From contig NZ_JAJTTE010000018.1 in the NCBI RefSeq assembly GCF_021343995.1, forward strand, positions 62,001 to 126,000: 64,000 nucleotides of DNA, given 5' to 3'. The number at the start of each line of letters is the position of its first letter. Position 1 is the stretch's first letter. The position numbers and the translations under genes were made by a program. Below the pieces are notes generated by a model that made no database searches, was not told the origin of the DNA, and saw nothing but the letters and a program-made list of their open reading frames with translations. The DNA comes from Pseudonocardia terrae (GTDB taxonomy: Bacteria; Actinomycetota; Actinomycetes; Mycobacteriales; Pseudonocardiaceae). This document shows, piece after piece, positions 16,885 through 25,376 of this stretch.

Positions 16885-18357
16885 TCAGGCGTGGGCGGCG
16901 GCGCGGGGCGCCGGCGCGGACTCGGTGGTGGTGGCGGATCTCCGCTGGCCCGCCGACTTCAGGAGGATCACGAGGGCCGCCGAGACGAGCGTCCCGGCCA
17001 CGATCGCGATCAGGTAGCCGATCGGGTTGCCGATCAGCGGGACCACGAAGATGCCGCCGTGCGGGGCCCGCAGCGTGGACCCGAAGGCCATCGACAGGGC
17101 ACCGGTGACCGCGGACCCGGCCATGATCGACGGGATGACGCGGAACGGGTCGGCCGCGGCGAACGGGATGGCACCCTCGGTGATGAAGGAGATCCCGAGC
17201 AGCCAGGCGGCCCGGCCGTTCTCCCGCTCGGCCTCGGTGAACAGCTTCTTGCGCACGGTGGAGGCGAGGGCGAGGGCCAGCGGCGGGGTCATGCCCGCGG
17301 CCATGACCGCGGCCATGATCAGCAGCGCGGTCTGCGAGTTGGTCGACAGCCCGGCGACGGCGAAGGCGTACGCGGCCTTGTTGACCGGGCCGCCCATGTC
17401 GAAGGCCATCATCGCGCCGAGCAGGGCCCCGAGCAGGACCGCGTTGCTGCCGGAGAGGCTGTTCAACCAGTCGGTCAGCCCGGTGGTGACGGCGGCCAGC
17501 GGCTGCCCGATCACCACGAACATGATCCCGCCGATGACCGCCGTGCCGACCAGCGGCAGCACCAGCACCGGCATGATCCCGGCCAGCGCCTTGGGCGCCC
17601 GCCACTTCTTCATCCAGAAGATCAGCCCGCCGGCCAGCAGGCCGGAGACCAGGCCGCCCAGGAACCCGGCGTGGGTCTGCACGGCGACCAGGCCGCCGAC
17701 GAAGCCGGGCACGAGCGCGGGCCGGTCGGCGATCGCGTAGGCGATGAAGCCGGACAGGACCGGCACGAGCAGGCCGAACGCCAGCGACCCGAGCTGGAAC
17801 AGCAGCGCCGCCCAGCTGAGGTGCGAGGTCCAGGAGAAGCTCTGGGTGACCGAGGGTGCGTCGGAGATCTGGTAGCCGCCGAGGGCGAAGCCCAGGGCGA
17901 TGAGCAGGCCGCCGGCGGCGACGAACGGGATGACGTACGAGACGCCGGTCATCAGCCAGCCGCGGACCTTCGACCCGGCCCCGGGGCCGCTCTGCTTGAC
18001 CGCGAGCTGCGGCTCGGCCGGTGCGGCGGACCCGGTGGCGCCCTTCGGCGCCGCCTCCGCGGCGGCGACGGCCTGCTCGATCAGCCCCGCGGCCCCGCCG
18101 ATCGCCTTCTTCACCCCGGCGGTCACCGTGGGCAGGTGGGCGAAGCGGTCCTTGTCCCGGACCTCGACGTCGGCCGCGAGGATGATCGCGTCGGCCTCCG
18201 CGAGCTGCTCCGGGGTGAACGGGGTGGAGCCGGCCGAGCCCTGCGTCTCGACGACGATCTCGTGCCCGGCCTCCTCCGCCGCGACCTCGAGGGCCTCGGC
18301 GGCCATGTAGGTGTGCGCGATGCCCGTCGGGCACGCGGTGACGGCCAGCAGCTTCAC
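16885..18357 (-). CDS. fruA: PTS fructose transporter, IIBC component
   Basis: A 490-residue membrane permease that imports fructose with phosphorylation at C1. The N-terminal IIB domain carries the phosphorylated Cys9 in VTACPTGIAHT; a linker of about 40 residues leads to the multi-helix IIC domain (SYVIPFVAAGGLLIALGFALGG onward, 8-10 helices). The A-domain is a separate gene whose stop overlaps this GTG start (GTGA). Product fructose-1-phosphate is the substrate of the operon's FruK. Confidence 0.92.
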   Translation of the reverse strand: MKLLAVTACPTGIAHTYMAAEALEVAAEEAGHEIVVETQGSAGSTPFTPEQLAEADAIILAADVEVRDKDRFAHLPTVTAGVKKAIGGAAGLIEQAVAAAEAAPKGATGSAAPAEPQLAVKQSGPGAGSKVRGWLMTGVSYVIPFVAAGGLLIALGFALGGYQISDAPSVTQSFSWTSHLSWAALLFQLGSLAFGLLVPVLSGFIAYAIADRPALVPGFVGGLVAVQTHAGFLGGLVSGLLAGGLIFWMKKWRAPKALAGIMPVLVLPLVGTAVIGGIMFVVIGQPLAAVTTGLTDWLNSLSGSNAVLLGALLGAMMAFDMGGPVNKAAYAFAVAGLSTNSQTALLIMAAVMAAGMTPPLALALASTVRKKLFTEAERENGRAAWLLGISFITEGAIPFAAADPFRVIPSIMAGSAVTGALSMAFGSTLRAPHGGIFVVPLIGNPIGYLIAIVAGTLVSAALVILLKSAGQRRSATTTESAPAPRAAAHA

Positions 18358-18815
18358 GCGCCGACCTCCTTCCGGATGTAGTCGGCGACGTGCCCGGCGT
18401 CGGTCGCGCCGAGGAGCTCGTCCTTGAACGCCTTGCGGACCAGCCGGCGGGCCAGCGCGGCCAGCACCGTCATGTGGTCGGTGTCGCCGCCCTCGGGGGC
18501 GGCGATCATGAAGACGAGCCGGGCGGGCCCGTCCTCGGCGCCGAAGTCGACGCCCGCGGTGCTGCGCCCGAACGCGAGGCTCGGCGCGGTCACGGCGGCG
18601 GACCGGCAGTGCGGGATGCCGATCCCGCCCTCCAGTCCGGTCGGCATCTGCTGCTCACGGGCCTCGATGTCGGCGAGGAACTGCGTCAGGTCGGTGACCC
18701 GGCCCGCCTTCTGCAGCCGCTCGGCCAGCGCCCCCACCGCGGCACGGCGGTTCGCGGACGGGAGGTCGAGGTCGACGAGATCGGCGGTGATCAGGGCGGA
18801 CTGCGGCTCGGTCAT
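18354..18815 (-). CDS. PTS fructose IIA component
   Basis: A 153-residue cytosolic IIA protein of the mannitol/fructose class that relays phosphate from HPr to the IIB cysteine. His69 in GIGIPHCR is the phosphorylated residue. It overlaps fruK upstream and the IIBC gene downstream by 4 bp each, so the three are translationally coupled. Confidence 0.92.
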   Translation of the reverse strand: MTEPQSALITADLVDLDLPSANRRAAVGALAERLQKAGRVTDLTQFLADIEAREQQMPTGLEGGIGIPHCRSAAVTAPSLAFGRSTAGVDFGAEDGPARLVFMIAAPEGGDTDHMTVLAALARRLVRKAFKDELLGATDAGHVADYIRKEVGA

Positions 18816-19747
18816 GCGGCATCTCCGATGAGGACGAGGTCGGCGTGCGGGACTCCGACGCGGACGTCGGCGAGCGGGAGCTCGTGGGGGCCGGGCATCT
18901 CGCTGCCCGGCAGGCGACAGGCCGCGGCTCCGTAGGCCACGGCACGGGCGAGGGCGTCCGGCCCGACGCCCCCCGCGGCCAGGAACCCGGCCAGGGTGGC
19001 GTCGCCGGCGCCGACCGTGCTGCGCACGGTCACGGGCGGGGTGGCGGCGTGGTACTCGCCGGACTCCTCGACCAGCACGGCGCCGCCCGCGCCTAGGCTG
19101 ACCAGGACCGCGCCGACACCGGCGGCGCGGAGCTCACGGGCCGCGGCGAGGACGTCGCCGAGGCTGGCGAGGGGCCGGCCGACCAGCTCGGCCAGCTCCT
19201 CGTGGTTGGGCTTGACCAGGTCCGGCCGCGCCGCGACGGCGGCGGCGAGCGGGGCCCCGCTGGTGTCCACGGCGGTGCGGGTGCCCGCGCGCCGGACGAG
19301 GGTGGCGTGGAAGTCGGCGGGCATGCCCTCGGGCAGCGATCCGCAGGTCACCAGCCAGTCGGCGCCGCGGGCGCGGGCCACGGCCTGCTCGGTGAGCTCC
19401 TCGACCTCCTCGGGCGTGAGCACCGGCCCGCTCTCGTTGATCTTCGTCGTGGTGCCGTCGGGCTCCACGAGCGTGATGTTGGAGCGGGTGGCGCCGTGGA
19501 TGGGCACGGTGAGGGCCGGGACGCCCAGGGCGTCGAGCAGGCCGTTGAGCCGACCGCCCGGGGCACGGCCCGAGGGCAGCACCGCGAGCGCGTCGACGCC
19601 GGCGCGGGTGAGGGCGCGGGCGACGTTCACGCCCTTGCCGCCCGGGTCCAGCCGCCCGGACAGGGCGCGGTGCACCTCGCCGCGGACCAGCCCGGTCAGT
19701 TCGACGGTCCGGTCGAGGCTGGGGTTGGGGGTGACGGTGACGATCAC
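18812..19747 (-). CDS. fruK: 1-phosphofructokinase
   Basis: A 311-residue PfkB/ribokinase-family kinase converting fructose-1-phosphate to fructose-1,6-bisphosphate. It begins MIVTVTPNPSLDRT, the family's N-terminal pattern, has the GGKGVNVAR substrate motif near residue 37, and the ATP-site/catalytic base motif STVGAGDATLAGF near 250. It lies 37 bp downstream of fruR and overlaps the IIA gene by 4 bp. Confidence 0.93.
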   Translation of the reverse strand: MIVTVTPNPSLDRTVELTGLVRGEVHRALSGRLDPGGKGVNVARALTRAGVDALAVLPSGRAPGGRLNGLLDALGVPALTVPIHGATRSNITLVEPDGTTTKINESGPVLTPEEVEELTEQAVARARGADWLVTCGSLPEGMPADFHATLVRRAGTRTAVDTSGAPLAAAVAARPDLVKPNHEELAELVGRPLASLGDVLAAARELRAAGVGAVLVSLGAGGAVLVEESGEYHAATPPVTVRSTVGAGDATLAGFLAAGGVGPDALARAVAYGAAACRLPGSEMPGPHELPLADVRVGVPHADLVLIGDAA

Positions 19748-19784
19748 GGCTTCACCTCCTCGTGAAGTCGGTGGACGGGTGGGG

Positions 19785-20546
19785 TCAGGCCCGCACGACG
19801 CGGGGGCCGGCGGCCTCGATGGCCGCGGTGGCGGCGTCGTCGAGCCCGGTGTCGGTGACCACGGCGTCGACCTGGTCCAGCCGCGCGAAGCGGACGAACT
19901 GGTCGGTGCCGTACTTCGCGGCGTCGGCCACCACGACGGCGCGGCGGGCGGCGGCGATCATGGCGCGCTTGGCGGCGGCCTCGGCCGGGTCGGGCGTGGT
20001 GAGCCCGCGCTCGGCGGAGAAGCCGTTGGTGCCGACGAACGCGACGTCGACGGTGAGGGTGGCGAGGGTGTCGGTCATCCAGTCGTCGACCGCCGCCATG
20101 GTGGTGCCGCGGACGCGCCCGCCGAGCAGCCGGAGCACGACATTGGGCCGGGTGGCGAGCATCGAGGCGATCGGCAGCGAGTTGGTGACGACGGTCAGCT
20201 CGCGGTCGGTCGGCAGCACCGAGGCGAGGCGGGCGGTGGTGGTGCCCGCGTCGAGCAGCACGGTCAGGCAGCCCTCGAGCTCGGCGAGCGCGGCCTTGGC
20301 GATGCGCTCCTTCTCCGGGCCGGCCACGGTGTCGCGCAGGCCGATGGCGGGCTCGAAGTCGAGGCGGTCGGCGGGGATGGCGCCGCCGTGCACCCGGCGG
20401 ACGAGGCCCTGGCGCTCCAGGGTGCCGAGGTCCCGGCGGATCGTCTCCGGCGTGACCTGCAGCTCCTCGGCCACGGCACCGACGTCGACCCGTCCCGCGT
20501 CGCGGGTTCGGGTGAGCAACCACTGCTGACGCTCCGCTGCGTACAT
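19785..20546 (-). CDS. fruR: DeoR-family fructose regulator
   Basis: A 253-residue repressor with an N-terminal DeoR winged helix (ERQQWLLTRTRDAGRVDVGAVAEELQVTPETIRRDL pattern, about residues 5-42, split here only for description) and a C-terminal sugar-phosphate sensing domain with the DAGTTTARLA motif near 115. In relatives the effector is fructose-1-phosphate. As first gene of the operon it should autoregulate and also control divergent ptsI from the shared intergenic region. Confidence 0.88.
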   Translation of the reverse strand: MYAAERQQWLLTRTRDAGRVDVGAVAEELQVTPETIRRDLGTLERQGLVRRVHGGAIPADRLDFEPAIGLRDTVAGPEKERIAKAALAELEGCLTVLLDAGTTTARLASVLPTDRELTVVTNSLPIASMLATRPNVVLRLLGGRVRGTTMAAVDDWMTDTLATLTVDVAFVGTNGFSAERGLTTPDPAEAAAKRAMIAAARRAVVVADAAKYGTDQFVRFARLDQVDAVVTDTGLDDAATAAIEAAGPRVVRA

Positions 20547-20665
20547 CTTCGTTCGCTCCCGAGTCGGTGCCCGTATCTGCTTGCTTGTTTCCGAGTATGT
20601 GGGTTTTACTGGTGTTCGTCAACGGGTCACGCCGAAGTCATCCGAACGGATCGAGGGAGTTCGCA
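20547..20665. promoter_or_regulatory. Divergent fruR/ptsI promoter region
   Basis: This 119-bp region is clearly lower in GC than its neighbours. It holds a perfect ATCCG-AA-CGGAT dyad (20640-20651) just before the ptsI ribosome site and T-rich direct words around 20580-20615. FruR operators most likely lie here; the exact boxes are unassigned. Confidence 0.5.
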
Positions 20666-22303
20666 ATGCAGCTGAACGGCATCCCTGCCAGTCCCGGACG
20701 TGCGGGAGGGCGCGTCGTGCGCGTCGCCGACGCCCCCGGCGAGCCCCCGGTCGGGCCCGTTCCCACCGATCCGGACATCGAAGCGGGCAGGATCGGACCC
20801 GCGATGGAGCTCGTCTCCGCCCGCCTGCAGGCGCGGGCCGACGTCGCGACGGGCGACGCGAGGGACGTCCTCGAGGCGACGATCACGATGGTCGGCGACC
20901 CCGCGCTCCTGGAGAACGCCGAGAACCTGGTGCGCGAGGGCGGCCGGCCCGCGCCGCGCGCGGTCTGGGAGGCCGCGAATACCTTCGCCGACATGCTCGC
21001 CGCCATGGGCGGCTACATGGGCGAGCGGGCGACCGACGTCCGCGACGTCCGGGACCGCATCGTCGCCGAGCTGCAGGGCCTGCCCGCGCCGGGCGTGGCC
21101 GACCTGGCCGAGCCCGCGGTCCTCGTCGCCGCCGACCTCGCCCCCGCCGACACCGCCGGCCTGCGCCCGGGCATCGCGCTCGCGCTGGTGACCGAGCAGG
21201 GCGGGCCGACCAGCCACACCGCGATCCTCGCCCGCTCGCTCGGCATCCCCGCCGTCGTCGGCTGCGCGGGGGCGCGGCAGCTCGCCGACGGCGGGTTCGT
21301 CGTGGTCGACGGCGGCGCCGGCTCCGTCGACGAGGTCGGCTCGGCCGCGGAGGCGGCCGTCGCCGCGGAGGCGGTCGCCGCGGTCGAGTGGGACGGCGTC
21401 GGCCGCACCGCCGACGGGCACCTCGTCCCGCTGCTGGCCAACGTCGGCGACGCGCCCGGCGCGACCGCGGCGGTGGAGCGGAAGGCGCAGGGGGTGGGCC
21501 TGTTCCGGACCGAGCTCGCGTTCCTCTCCGCGACCGAGGAGCCCTCGGAGAAGCGCCAGCGCGAGGTCTACGACGGCGTGCTGGGCGCCTTCGCCGGCAG
21601 GCCCGTGACCGCCCGGACGCTCGACGCCGGGGCCGACAAGCCGTTGCCCTTCCTGACCCTGGAGGGCGAGCCCAACCCGGCCCTCGGGGTGCGCGGCCTG
21701 CGGATCGCGCGGGTGGCCGGGGTCGGCGCCGACGTCCTGGAGCGCCAGCTCGCCGGGCTGGCCGCGGCGGCGAAGGAGACCGGCGCGGAGCTGAAGGTGA
21801 TGGCGCCCATGGTCGCCACCGCGGAGGAGGCGCGCTTCTTCGTGCAGCGCTGCCGGGCGCACGGGATCACCAGCGCGGGCGTGATGATCGAGATCCCGGC
21901 GGCGGTGCTGGTCGCGCGGGAGATCATGGCCGAGGTGGACTTCGTGTCCGTGGGCACCAACGACCTGGCCCAGTACCTGTTCGCCGCGGACCGCCAGTCC
22001 GGCCCGGTCGCCGCGCTCAACGACCCGTGGCAGCCCGCGCTGCTCCGGCTGATCCGGATGCTCGGCGAGGCCTCCGCGCAGACGGGCGTGCCGGTCGGGG
22101 TGTGCGGCGAGGCCGCGGCCGATCCCGCGCTCGCGCCGGTGCTGGTGGGCCTCGGCGTCGCGACGCTCTCGATGGGCGCCGGCGCACTCGCCGCCGTCGG
22201 TGCCTCGCTCGCGGGCCTCACCCTGGAGGAGTGCCGGGCGATGGCCGCGGCCGCCTGCGCCGCGCCCGACCCGACGGCCGCGCGTCGGGCCGTGCGCGCC
22301 TAG
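20666..22303 (+). CDS. ptsI: PTS enzyme I
   Basis: A 545-residue PEP-protein phosphotransferase, the entry enzyme of the PTS: it takes phosphate from PEP on His184 (GGPTSHTAILAR) and passes it to HPr. The C-terminal PEP-binding barrel shows the VGTNDLAQY motif and VCGEAAADP. ATG at 20666 follows the ribosome site gagggag. It is divergent from the fru operon and convergent with whiB7, so fructose induction probably raises the general and the specific PTS proteins together. Confidence 0.95.
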   Translation: MQLNGIPASPGRAGGRVVRVADAPGEPPVGPVPTDPDIEAGRIGPAMELVSARLQARADVATGDARDVLEATITMVGDPALLENAENLVREGGRPAPRAVWEAANTFADMLAAMGGYMGERATDVRDVRDRIVAELQGLPAPGVADLAEPAVLVAADLAPADTAGLRPGIALALVTEQGGPTSHTAILARSLGIPAVVGCAGARQLADGGFVVVDGGAGSVDEVGSAAEAAVAAEAVAAVEWDGVGRTADGHLVPLLANVGDAPGATAAVERKAQGVGLFRTELAFLSATEEPSEKRQREVYDGVLGAFAGRPVTARTLDAGADKPLPFLTLEGEPNPALGVRGLRIARVAGVGADVLERQLAGLAAAAKETGAELKVMAPMVATAEEARFFVQRCRAHGITSAGVMIEIPAAVLVAREIMAEVDFVSVGTNDLAQYLFAADRQSGPVAALNDPWQPALLRLIRMLGEASAQTGVPVGVCGEAAADPALAPVLVGLGVATLSMGAGALAAVGASLAGLTLEECRAMAAAACAAPDPTAARRAVRA

Positions 22304-22325
22304 CAGCGCGGTCCCTGCTCGCCGG

Positions 22326-22631
22326 TCAGCGCGGGTGCTTGCGTGGACGGCCGGGGCGGCGCTTCACGGGCACGACCACGCCCTCCTGGAAGATCTCGCC
22401 GCCCCACACGCCCCACGGCTCGCGCCGGCGCAGGGCCCCGGCCAGGCACTCGGCCCGCATGGGGCAGCCGCGGCAGGCGACCTTGGCGCGGTCGAGGTCG
22501 GCGGGGTCGTCGGCGAACCAGAGCCCGGCGCCGGGTCCGTGGCACGGCAGCTCGGCGGCGACGAGATCCGCGGGCCCGGCTGCCCTCCCCTCGGCAGCCG
22601 GCCCCGCGAGTACGCCCGCGATCGTCCTCAC
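22326..22631 (-). CDS. whiB7: WhiB7 redox-sensing transcription regulator
   Basis: A WhiB-family iron-sulfur protein. Its four cluster cysteines (LPCHG, VACRGCP, AECLAG), the GVWGGE turn and the C-terminal AT-hook RRPGRPRK identify WhiB7/WblC, which binds the housekeeping sigma factor and activates intrinsic antibiotic-resistance genes. I place the start at GTG 22631 (101 residues), close to the usual 90-120; the frame is open upstream but there is Pro/Arg-rich. This GTG overlaps the stop of a possible leader ORF. The gene is convergent with ptsI. Induction by ribosome-targeting drugs is known for the family. Confidence 0.85.
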   Translation of the reverse strand: MRTIAGVLAGPAAEGRAAGPADLVAAELPCHGPGAGLWFADDPADLDRAKVACRGCPMRAECLAGALRRREPWGVWGGEIFQEGVVVPVKRRPGRPRKHPR

Positions 22632-22849
22632 CTGCGTGCACCCCCACGATCGCCGGCCCTCCGGCCCCCCGGCCGGAGCTGCCACTGCGCCCGCCGTCCT
22701 CCCCCCGGCCGGTGGGCCCGGGCGCGCACCGGTCGAGCGACGCCTCCCGAACGGCCCACCGGCCACCGCGATCGGTGACGAGGGGCGCAGCAGCACGGGA
22801 ACCACCCTGCCGCCTGCTGCGTGTGCGCGGATCCGGAGAAAGTCCCCAT
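22628..22849 (-). other. Possible whiB7 leader ORF (uORF)
   Basis: A 73-codon frame starts at ATG 22849 (MGTFSGSAHTQQ...) and ends in a TGA that shares 4 bp with the whiB7 GTG. whiB7 genes are known to be controlled by attenuating leader ORFs, so position and overlap are suggestive. It has no ribosome site and is Arg/Gly-rich, so it may be chance. Confidence 0.3.
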
Positions 22850-23025
22850 CCGGCTCGCCGGAACCCCTAGGGGTCCCGGCTGCGGATCCCGGTTGTGTAG
22901 CGTACCCACCTCTCTCTGACTCCGTCCGGCGGTCGAATGTGACGGTCCTGGCCGAAAAAGTCGTCGCCCGGGCCGGCCGGCGATCGCGGGTGCGGCGTCG
23001 GTCGCCGGTGCCGACGGCCGGTCCA

Positions 23026-23090
23026 TGATCACCGACCGGGACCGTTCGCGGCCGGGTGTGGCCGTCATCGGCACTGGTCGGCGATCACGG
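23026..23090. repeat. 65-bp TGATC palindromic element, copy 1
   Basis: It begins tgatcaccg and ends gcgatcacgg, with an inner ggccggntgtggccgtca core. It aligns end to end without gaps with copies at 23164 and 24282. Confidence 0.75.
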
Positions 23091-23163
23091 GCACGCCAGG
23101 GTCACGCTGAGTTTCGGGGATGGCGCTCCGGGCACGGGCGCCCGGGAGGGCCGCTGCTGGGCA

Positions 23164-23228
23164 TGATCGCCGTTTCGGACCCTTCACGGCCGGATGTGGC
23201 CGTCAACGGTCCCGAACGGTGATCACGG
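23164..23228. repeat. 65-bp TGATC palindromic element, copy 2
   Basis: The same length and end sequences as copy 1 (tgatcgccg to tgatcacgg), with the shared core ggccggatgtggccgtca. The two halves are imperfect inverted repeats. Confidence 0.75.
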
Positions 23229-23398
23229 GCACTGCTCGAACGGCTCCGGCAGGCGATCACGGGCGGAAGATCCCGGCTAGGTCTGGCCGGGCTTGCGGCC
23301 CCACGCGATCCGCGTCCCTTTCGGACCGTTCGGCTCGGGCTGCTCTGATCACCACACCGTCGGCCGTCCATGAGGTCGTCGGAGAGCGGCGCGGGCGA

Positions 23399-23404
23399 TA
23401 GCGT
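23399..23404 (+). promoter_or_regulatory. Leaderless -10 box of the SDR gene
   Basis: TAGCGT sits 7 nt before ATG 23412 without a ribosome site, supporting leaderless transcription and this start. Confidence 0.55.
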
Positions 23405-23411
23405 CGACGGC

Positions 23412-24248
23412 ATGGTCGATCACGACGCTTCGCCCGCTGCCCTCGTCACCGGCGGGGGCAGCGGTATCGGCCGCGCCACCGTCTCCCGGCTGCGCGCCGC
23501 GGGCTGGTCGGTGCTGCTCGCCGACCTCAACGCGGAGACCGGCCCGCGCGCGGCCACCGAGCTCGGCACGGCCTTCGAGCGGGTCGACGTGGCGGAGGAG
23601 GCGCAGGTCGAGGCCGCGGTCGCGCGCTGTGTCGCCGAGTACGGCCGGATCGACGCCGTGGTCAACAACGCCGGCGTGGGCGGGGCGTTCGGTGCGCTCA
23701 CCGACATCGACGTCGCCGACTGGGACTACACCTTCGCGGTACTGGCCCGCGGCGTCTTCCTCGGCGTCAAGCACGGCGCGCGGGCGATGCGGGCAGCCGG
23801 GGGCGGCGGGGCGATCGTCAACGTCGCGTCGATCGCGGCGTACGGCGGCGGGGCCGGCCCGCAGGCCTACTCCGCGGCCAAGGCGGCGGTGCTGAACCTG
23901 ACCCGGGTTGCGGCCGTCGAGCTGGCGGAGGACCGGATCCGCGTCAACGCCGTGTGTCCGGGCGTGATCGCGACGCCGCTGGTCGGGCGGGATCCGGCGC
24001 GCGCCCTCGACGGGGTGCAGCCGTGGCCGGAGGTGGGGCGACCCGAGGACGTCGCCGAGGTGATCGCGTTCCTGTGCGGCGGGGGCGCGCGGTTCGTGAC
24101 CGGCGAGGAGATCACGGTCGACGGCGGGCTCACCGCCGCCGGCCCCCGCATCCACGCGGCCTACGGCGGCGACCCCCGCACCCGGGGGCTCACCGGCGTG
24201 AACCGCGGGACGACGGGCGAACCCCCGACCATCCGCTCGGGCCGCTGA
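23412..24248 (+). CDS. Short-chain dehydrogenase/reductase
   Basis: A 278-residue classical SDR with the nucleotide motif GGGSGIGRATV near residues 14-24, the NNAG motif, and the catalytic YSAAK pair near 156-160, so it is an NAD(P)-dependent alcohol/ketone oxidoreductase. Substrate unknown. The last ~30 residues after the usual VDGG end are Gly/Arg-rich and unusual. It stands alone, flanked on both sides by palindromic-repeat fields, which gives no pathway clue. Start 23412 is favoured over an upstream ATG because of the leaderless -10 box. Confidence 0.85.
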   Translation: MVDHDASPAALVTGGGSGIGRATVSRLRAAGWSVLLADLNAETGPRAATELGTAFERVDVAEEAQVEAAVARCVAEYGRIDAVVNNAGVGGAFGALTDIDVADWDYTFAVLARGVFLGVKHGARAMRAAGGGGAIVNVASIAAYGGGAGPQAYSAAKAAVLNLTRVAAVELAEDRIRVNAVCPGVIATPLVGRDPARALDGVQPWPEVGRPEDVAEVIAFLCGGGARFVTGEEITVDGGLTAAGPRIHAAYGGDPRTRGLTGVNRGTTGEPPTIRSGR

Positions 24249-24281
24249 CGGTCGGCGACCTGGTCCCCAGGAGCAGCCCGA

Positions 24282-24346
24282 TGATCACCGGTTCGGACCG
24301 CTCCCGGCCGTGAGTGGCGGTGAGGTGTCCGGAACGCTGATCACGG
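24282..24346. repeat. 65-bp TGATC palindromic element, copy 3
   Basis: It begins tgatcaccg and ends tgatcacgg, again exactly 65 bp, but has a more diverged core than copies 1 and 2. Confidence 0.7.
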
Positions 24347-24460
24347 CCCGCTGGCGTCCGCGCGCCGAGATCGCTGTTCGGCTGCACCGGCGGTGCCTCG
24401 AGGAGCCGTGAGTGCATTCTTCGCCGAGGCCGCCGGATAGGGCTTCCGCTGCGCGTCGGG

Positions 24461-24690
24461 CATGATCGCTGTCTCCGTGCGCTCACGGTTCCGTGGGAGG
24501 CCGTGGGTGCAGCGGTTCGGCGATCATGGTTCGTCGGTCGGCATGGGGTCGTTGTTCTCGTGCACTGACGGTTCCGTGGAGCGCCGTGAGGGCAGGGGTT
24601 CGATGATCATGATTGGGCGCTCGGCGGCACACCGGCGTCGGAGCGCGGCACATCAGCTCGGGCGGGTGTACGAGGTGCCGGGGCCATGTG
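24461..24690. repeat. Direct repeat of about 225 bp, copy A
   Basis: Nearly identical to copy B at an offset of 267 bp in its left part and 264 bp in its right part. Inside, a 67-bp element from tgatcgct (24463) to gatcatgg (24529) resembles the TGATC family, followed by a stretch around gcgcggcacatcagctcg (24643). Confidence 0.8.
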
Positions 24691-24728
24691 TGAGCGGCGC
24701 GGTGTCGAGCGGTGAGAGCCGCTGCGGC

Positions 24729-24955
24729 GTGATTGCTGTCGTTGTGCGCCGACGGTTCCGTGGGAGGCCGTGGGTGCAGCGGATCGGCGGTCATGGTTCG
24801 TCGGTCGGCATGGGGTCGTTGTTCTCGTGCACTGACGGTTCCGTGGAGCGCCGTGAGCGCAGCGGATCGGTGATCATGGTCGTCGGTCGGCAGCACAGGG
24901 AGCAGTGCGCGGCACATCAGCTCGAGCCGGCGTGCGAGGTGCCGGAGGTGGGGGC
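24729..24955. repeat. Direct repeat of about 225 bp, copy B
   Basis: Second copy of 24461-24690. From 24752 to about 24860 only a few substitutions separate the copies, which implies recent duplication or gene conversion. Confidence 0.8.
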
Positions 24956-24972
24956 GAGCGCGTCGAAGGCGC

Positions 24973-25290
24973 TCAGGCGGTGACCGCCGCCTGTCCCAGC
25001 GCCTCGGTGAGCAGCGCGCGGACGTGTGCGCTCTCGGCGGTGTAGTAGATGAACGTGCCCTCGCGCCGGCCCTCGACGAGCCCGGCGAGCCGCAGCTTGG
25101 CCAGGTGCTGACTGACCGCCGTGGGGGCCGCCCCGACCAGCTCCGCGAGGCAGGCCACCGAGGTCTCACCCTGCAGCAGGGCCCAGAGGATCTTGATGCG
25201 GGTGGGGTCGGCGAGCAGTCGCAGCGAGTCGGCCGCCCGGCGCACCTCCTGCTCGGACGGCATCGCGAAGTCGGGGATGCCCTCGTGCAC
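24973..25290 (-). CDS. ArsR/SmtB-family metal-responsive repressor
   Basis: A 105-residue winged-helix repressor (recognition region ELVGAAPTAVSQHLAKLRLAGLV, about 56-78). Candidate metal ligands are Cys in TSVACLAEL and His/Glu residues in the C-terminal helix (ESAHVRALLTEAL), which fits an alpha5-type site rather than the classic CxC site; the metal is not certain. The GTG at 25290 has TAGACT 6 nt upstream, suggesting a leaderless transcript. It is divergent from the P1B-ATPase, the usual repressor/exporter pair, so metal binding should derepress the pump. Confidence 0.85.
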   Translation of the reverse strand: MHEGIPDFAMPSEQEVRRAADSLRLLADPTRIKILWALLQGETSVACLAELVGAAPTAVSQHLAKLRLAGLVEGRREGTFIYYTAESAHVRALLTEALGQAAVTA

Positions 25291-25376
25291 GCCGCGAGTC
25301 TAGCGAACATCTGAGCGGCCGTGCAGGTGTCCGGCTCACTTCCCATCTGCGTGCGTATCTTCGTGCATGCGCAGGT
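25291..25376. promoter_or_regulatory. Divergent arsR/ATPase promoter region
   Basis: 86 bp between the two starts. The minus-strand TAGACT -10 of arsR lies at 25302-25297. An imperfect inverted repeat around 25348-25373 (tgcgtgcg...catgcgca) is a candidate ArsR operator in front of the ATPase. Confidence 0.4.

Larger units (their letters stand above)
22632..23411. other. whiB7 leader/promoter region and palindrome field
   Basis: A 780-bp region without a confident gene. Left part: the presumed whiB7 5' leader, with a perfect acccctaggggt palindrome (22863-22874) and a minus-strand -10-like TACGCT (22904-22899). Right part: two 65-bp TGATC-bounded palindromic elements and partial copies. The SDR promoter lies at its right end. 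Confidence 0.5.
24249..24972. other. Gene-free repeat field
   Basis: 724 bp without a believable gene; the open frame across it on the plus strand repeats itself because the DNA does. It contains one 65-bp element (24282-24346) and a direct duplication of about 225 bp (24461-24690 and 24729-24955). Confidence 0.65.

Noticed and set aside
23026..24955. CRISPR array
   Set aside because: Repeats are palindromic and unevenly spaced, with no regular 25-40 bp repeat/spacer alternation and no cas genes.
24462..24983. A 173-codon frame with internally repeated peptide
   Set aside because: The peptide repeat only reflects the DNA duplication; one copy is not kept in a better coding context and there is no ribosome site.
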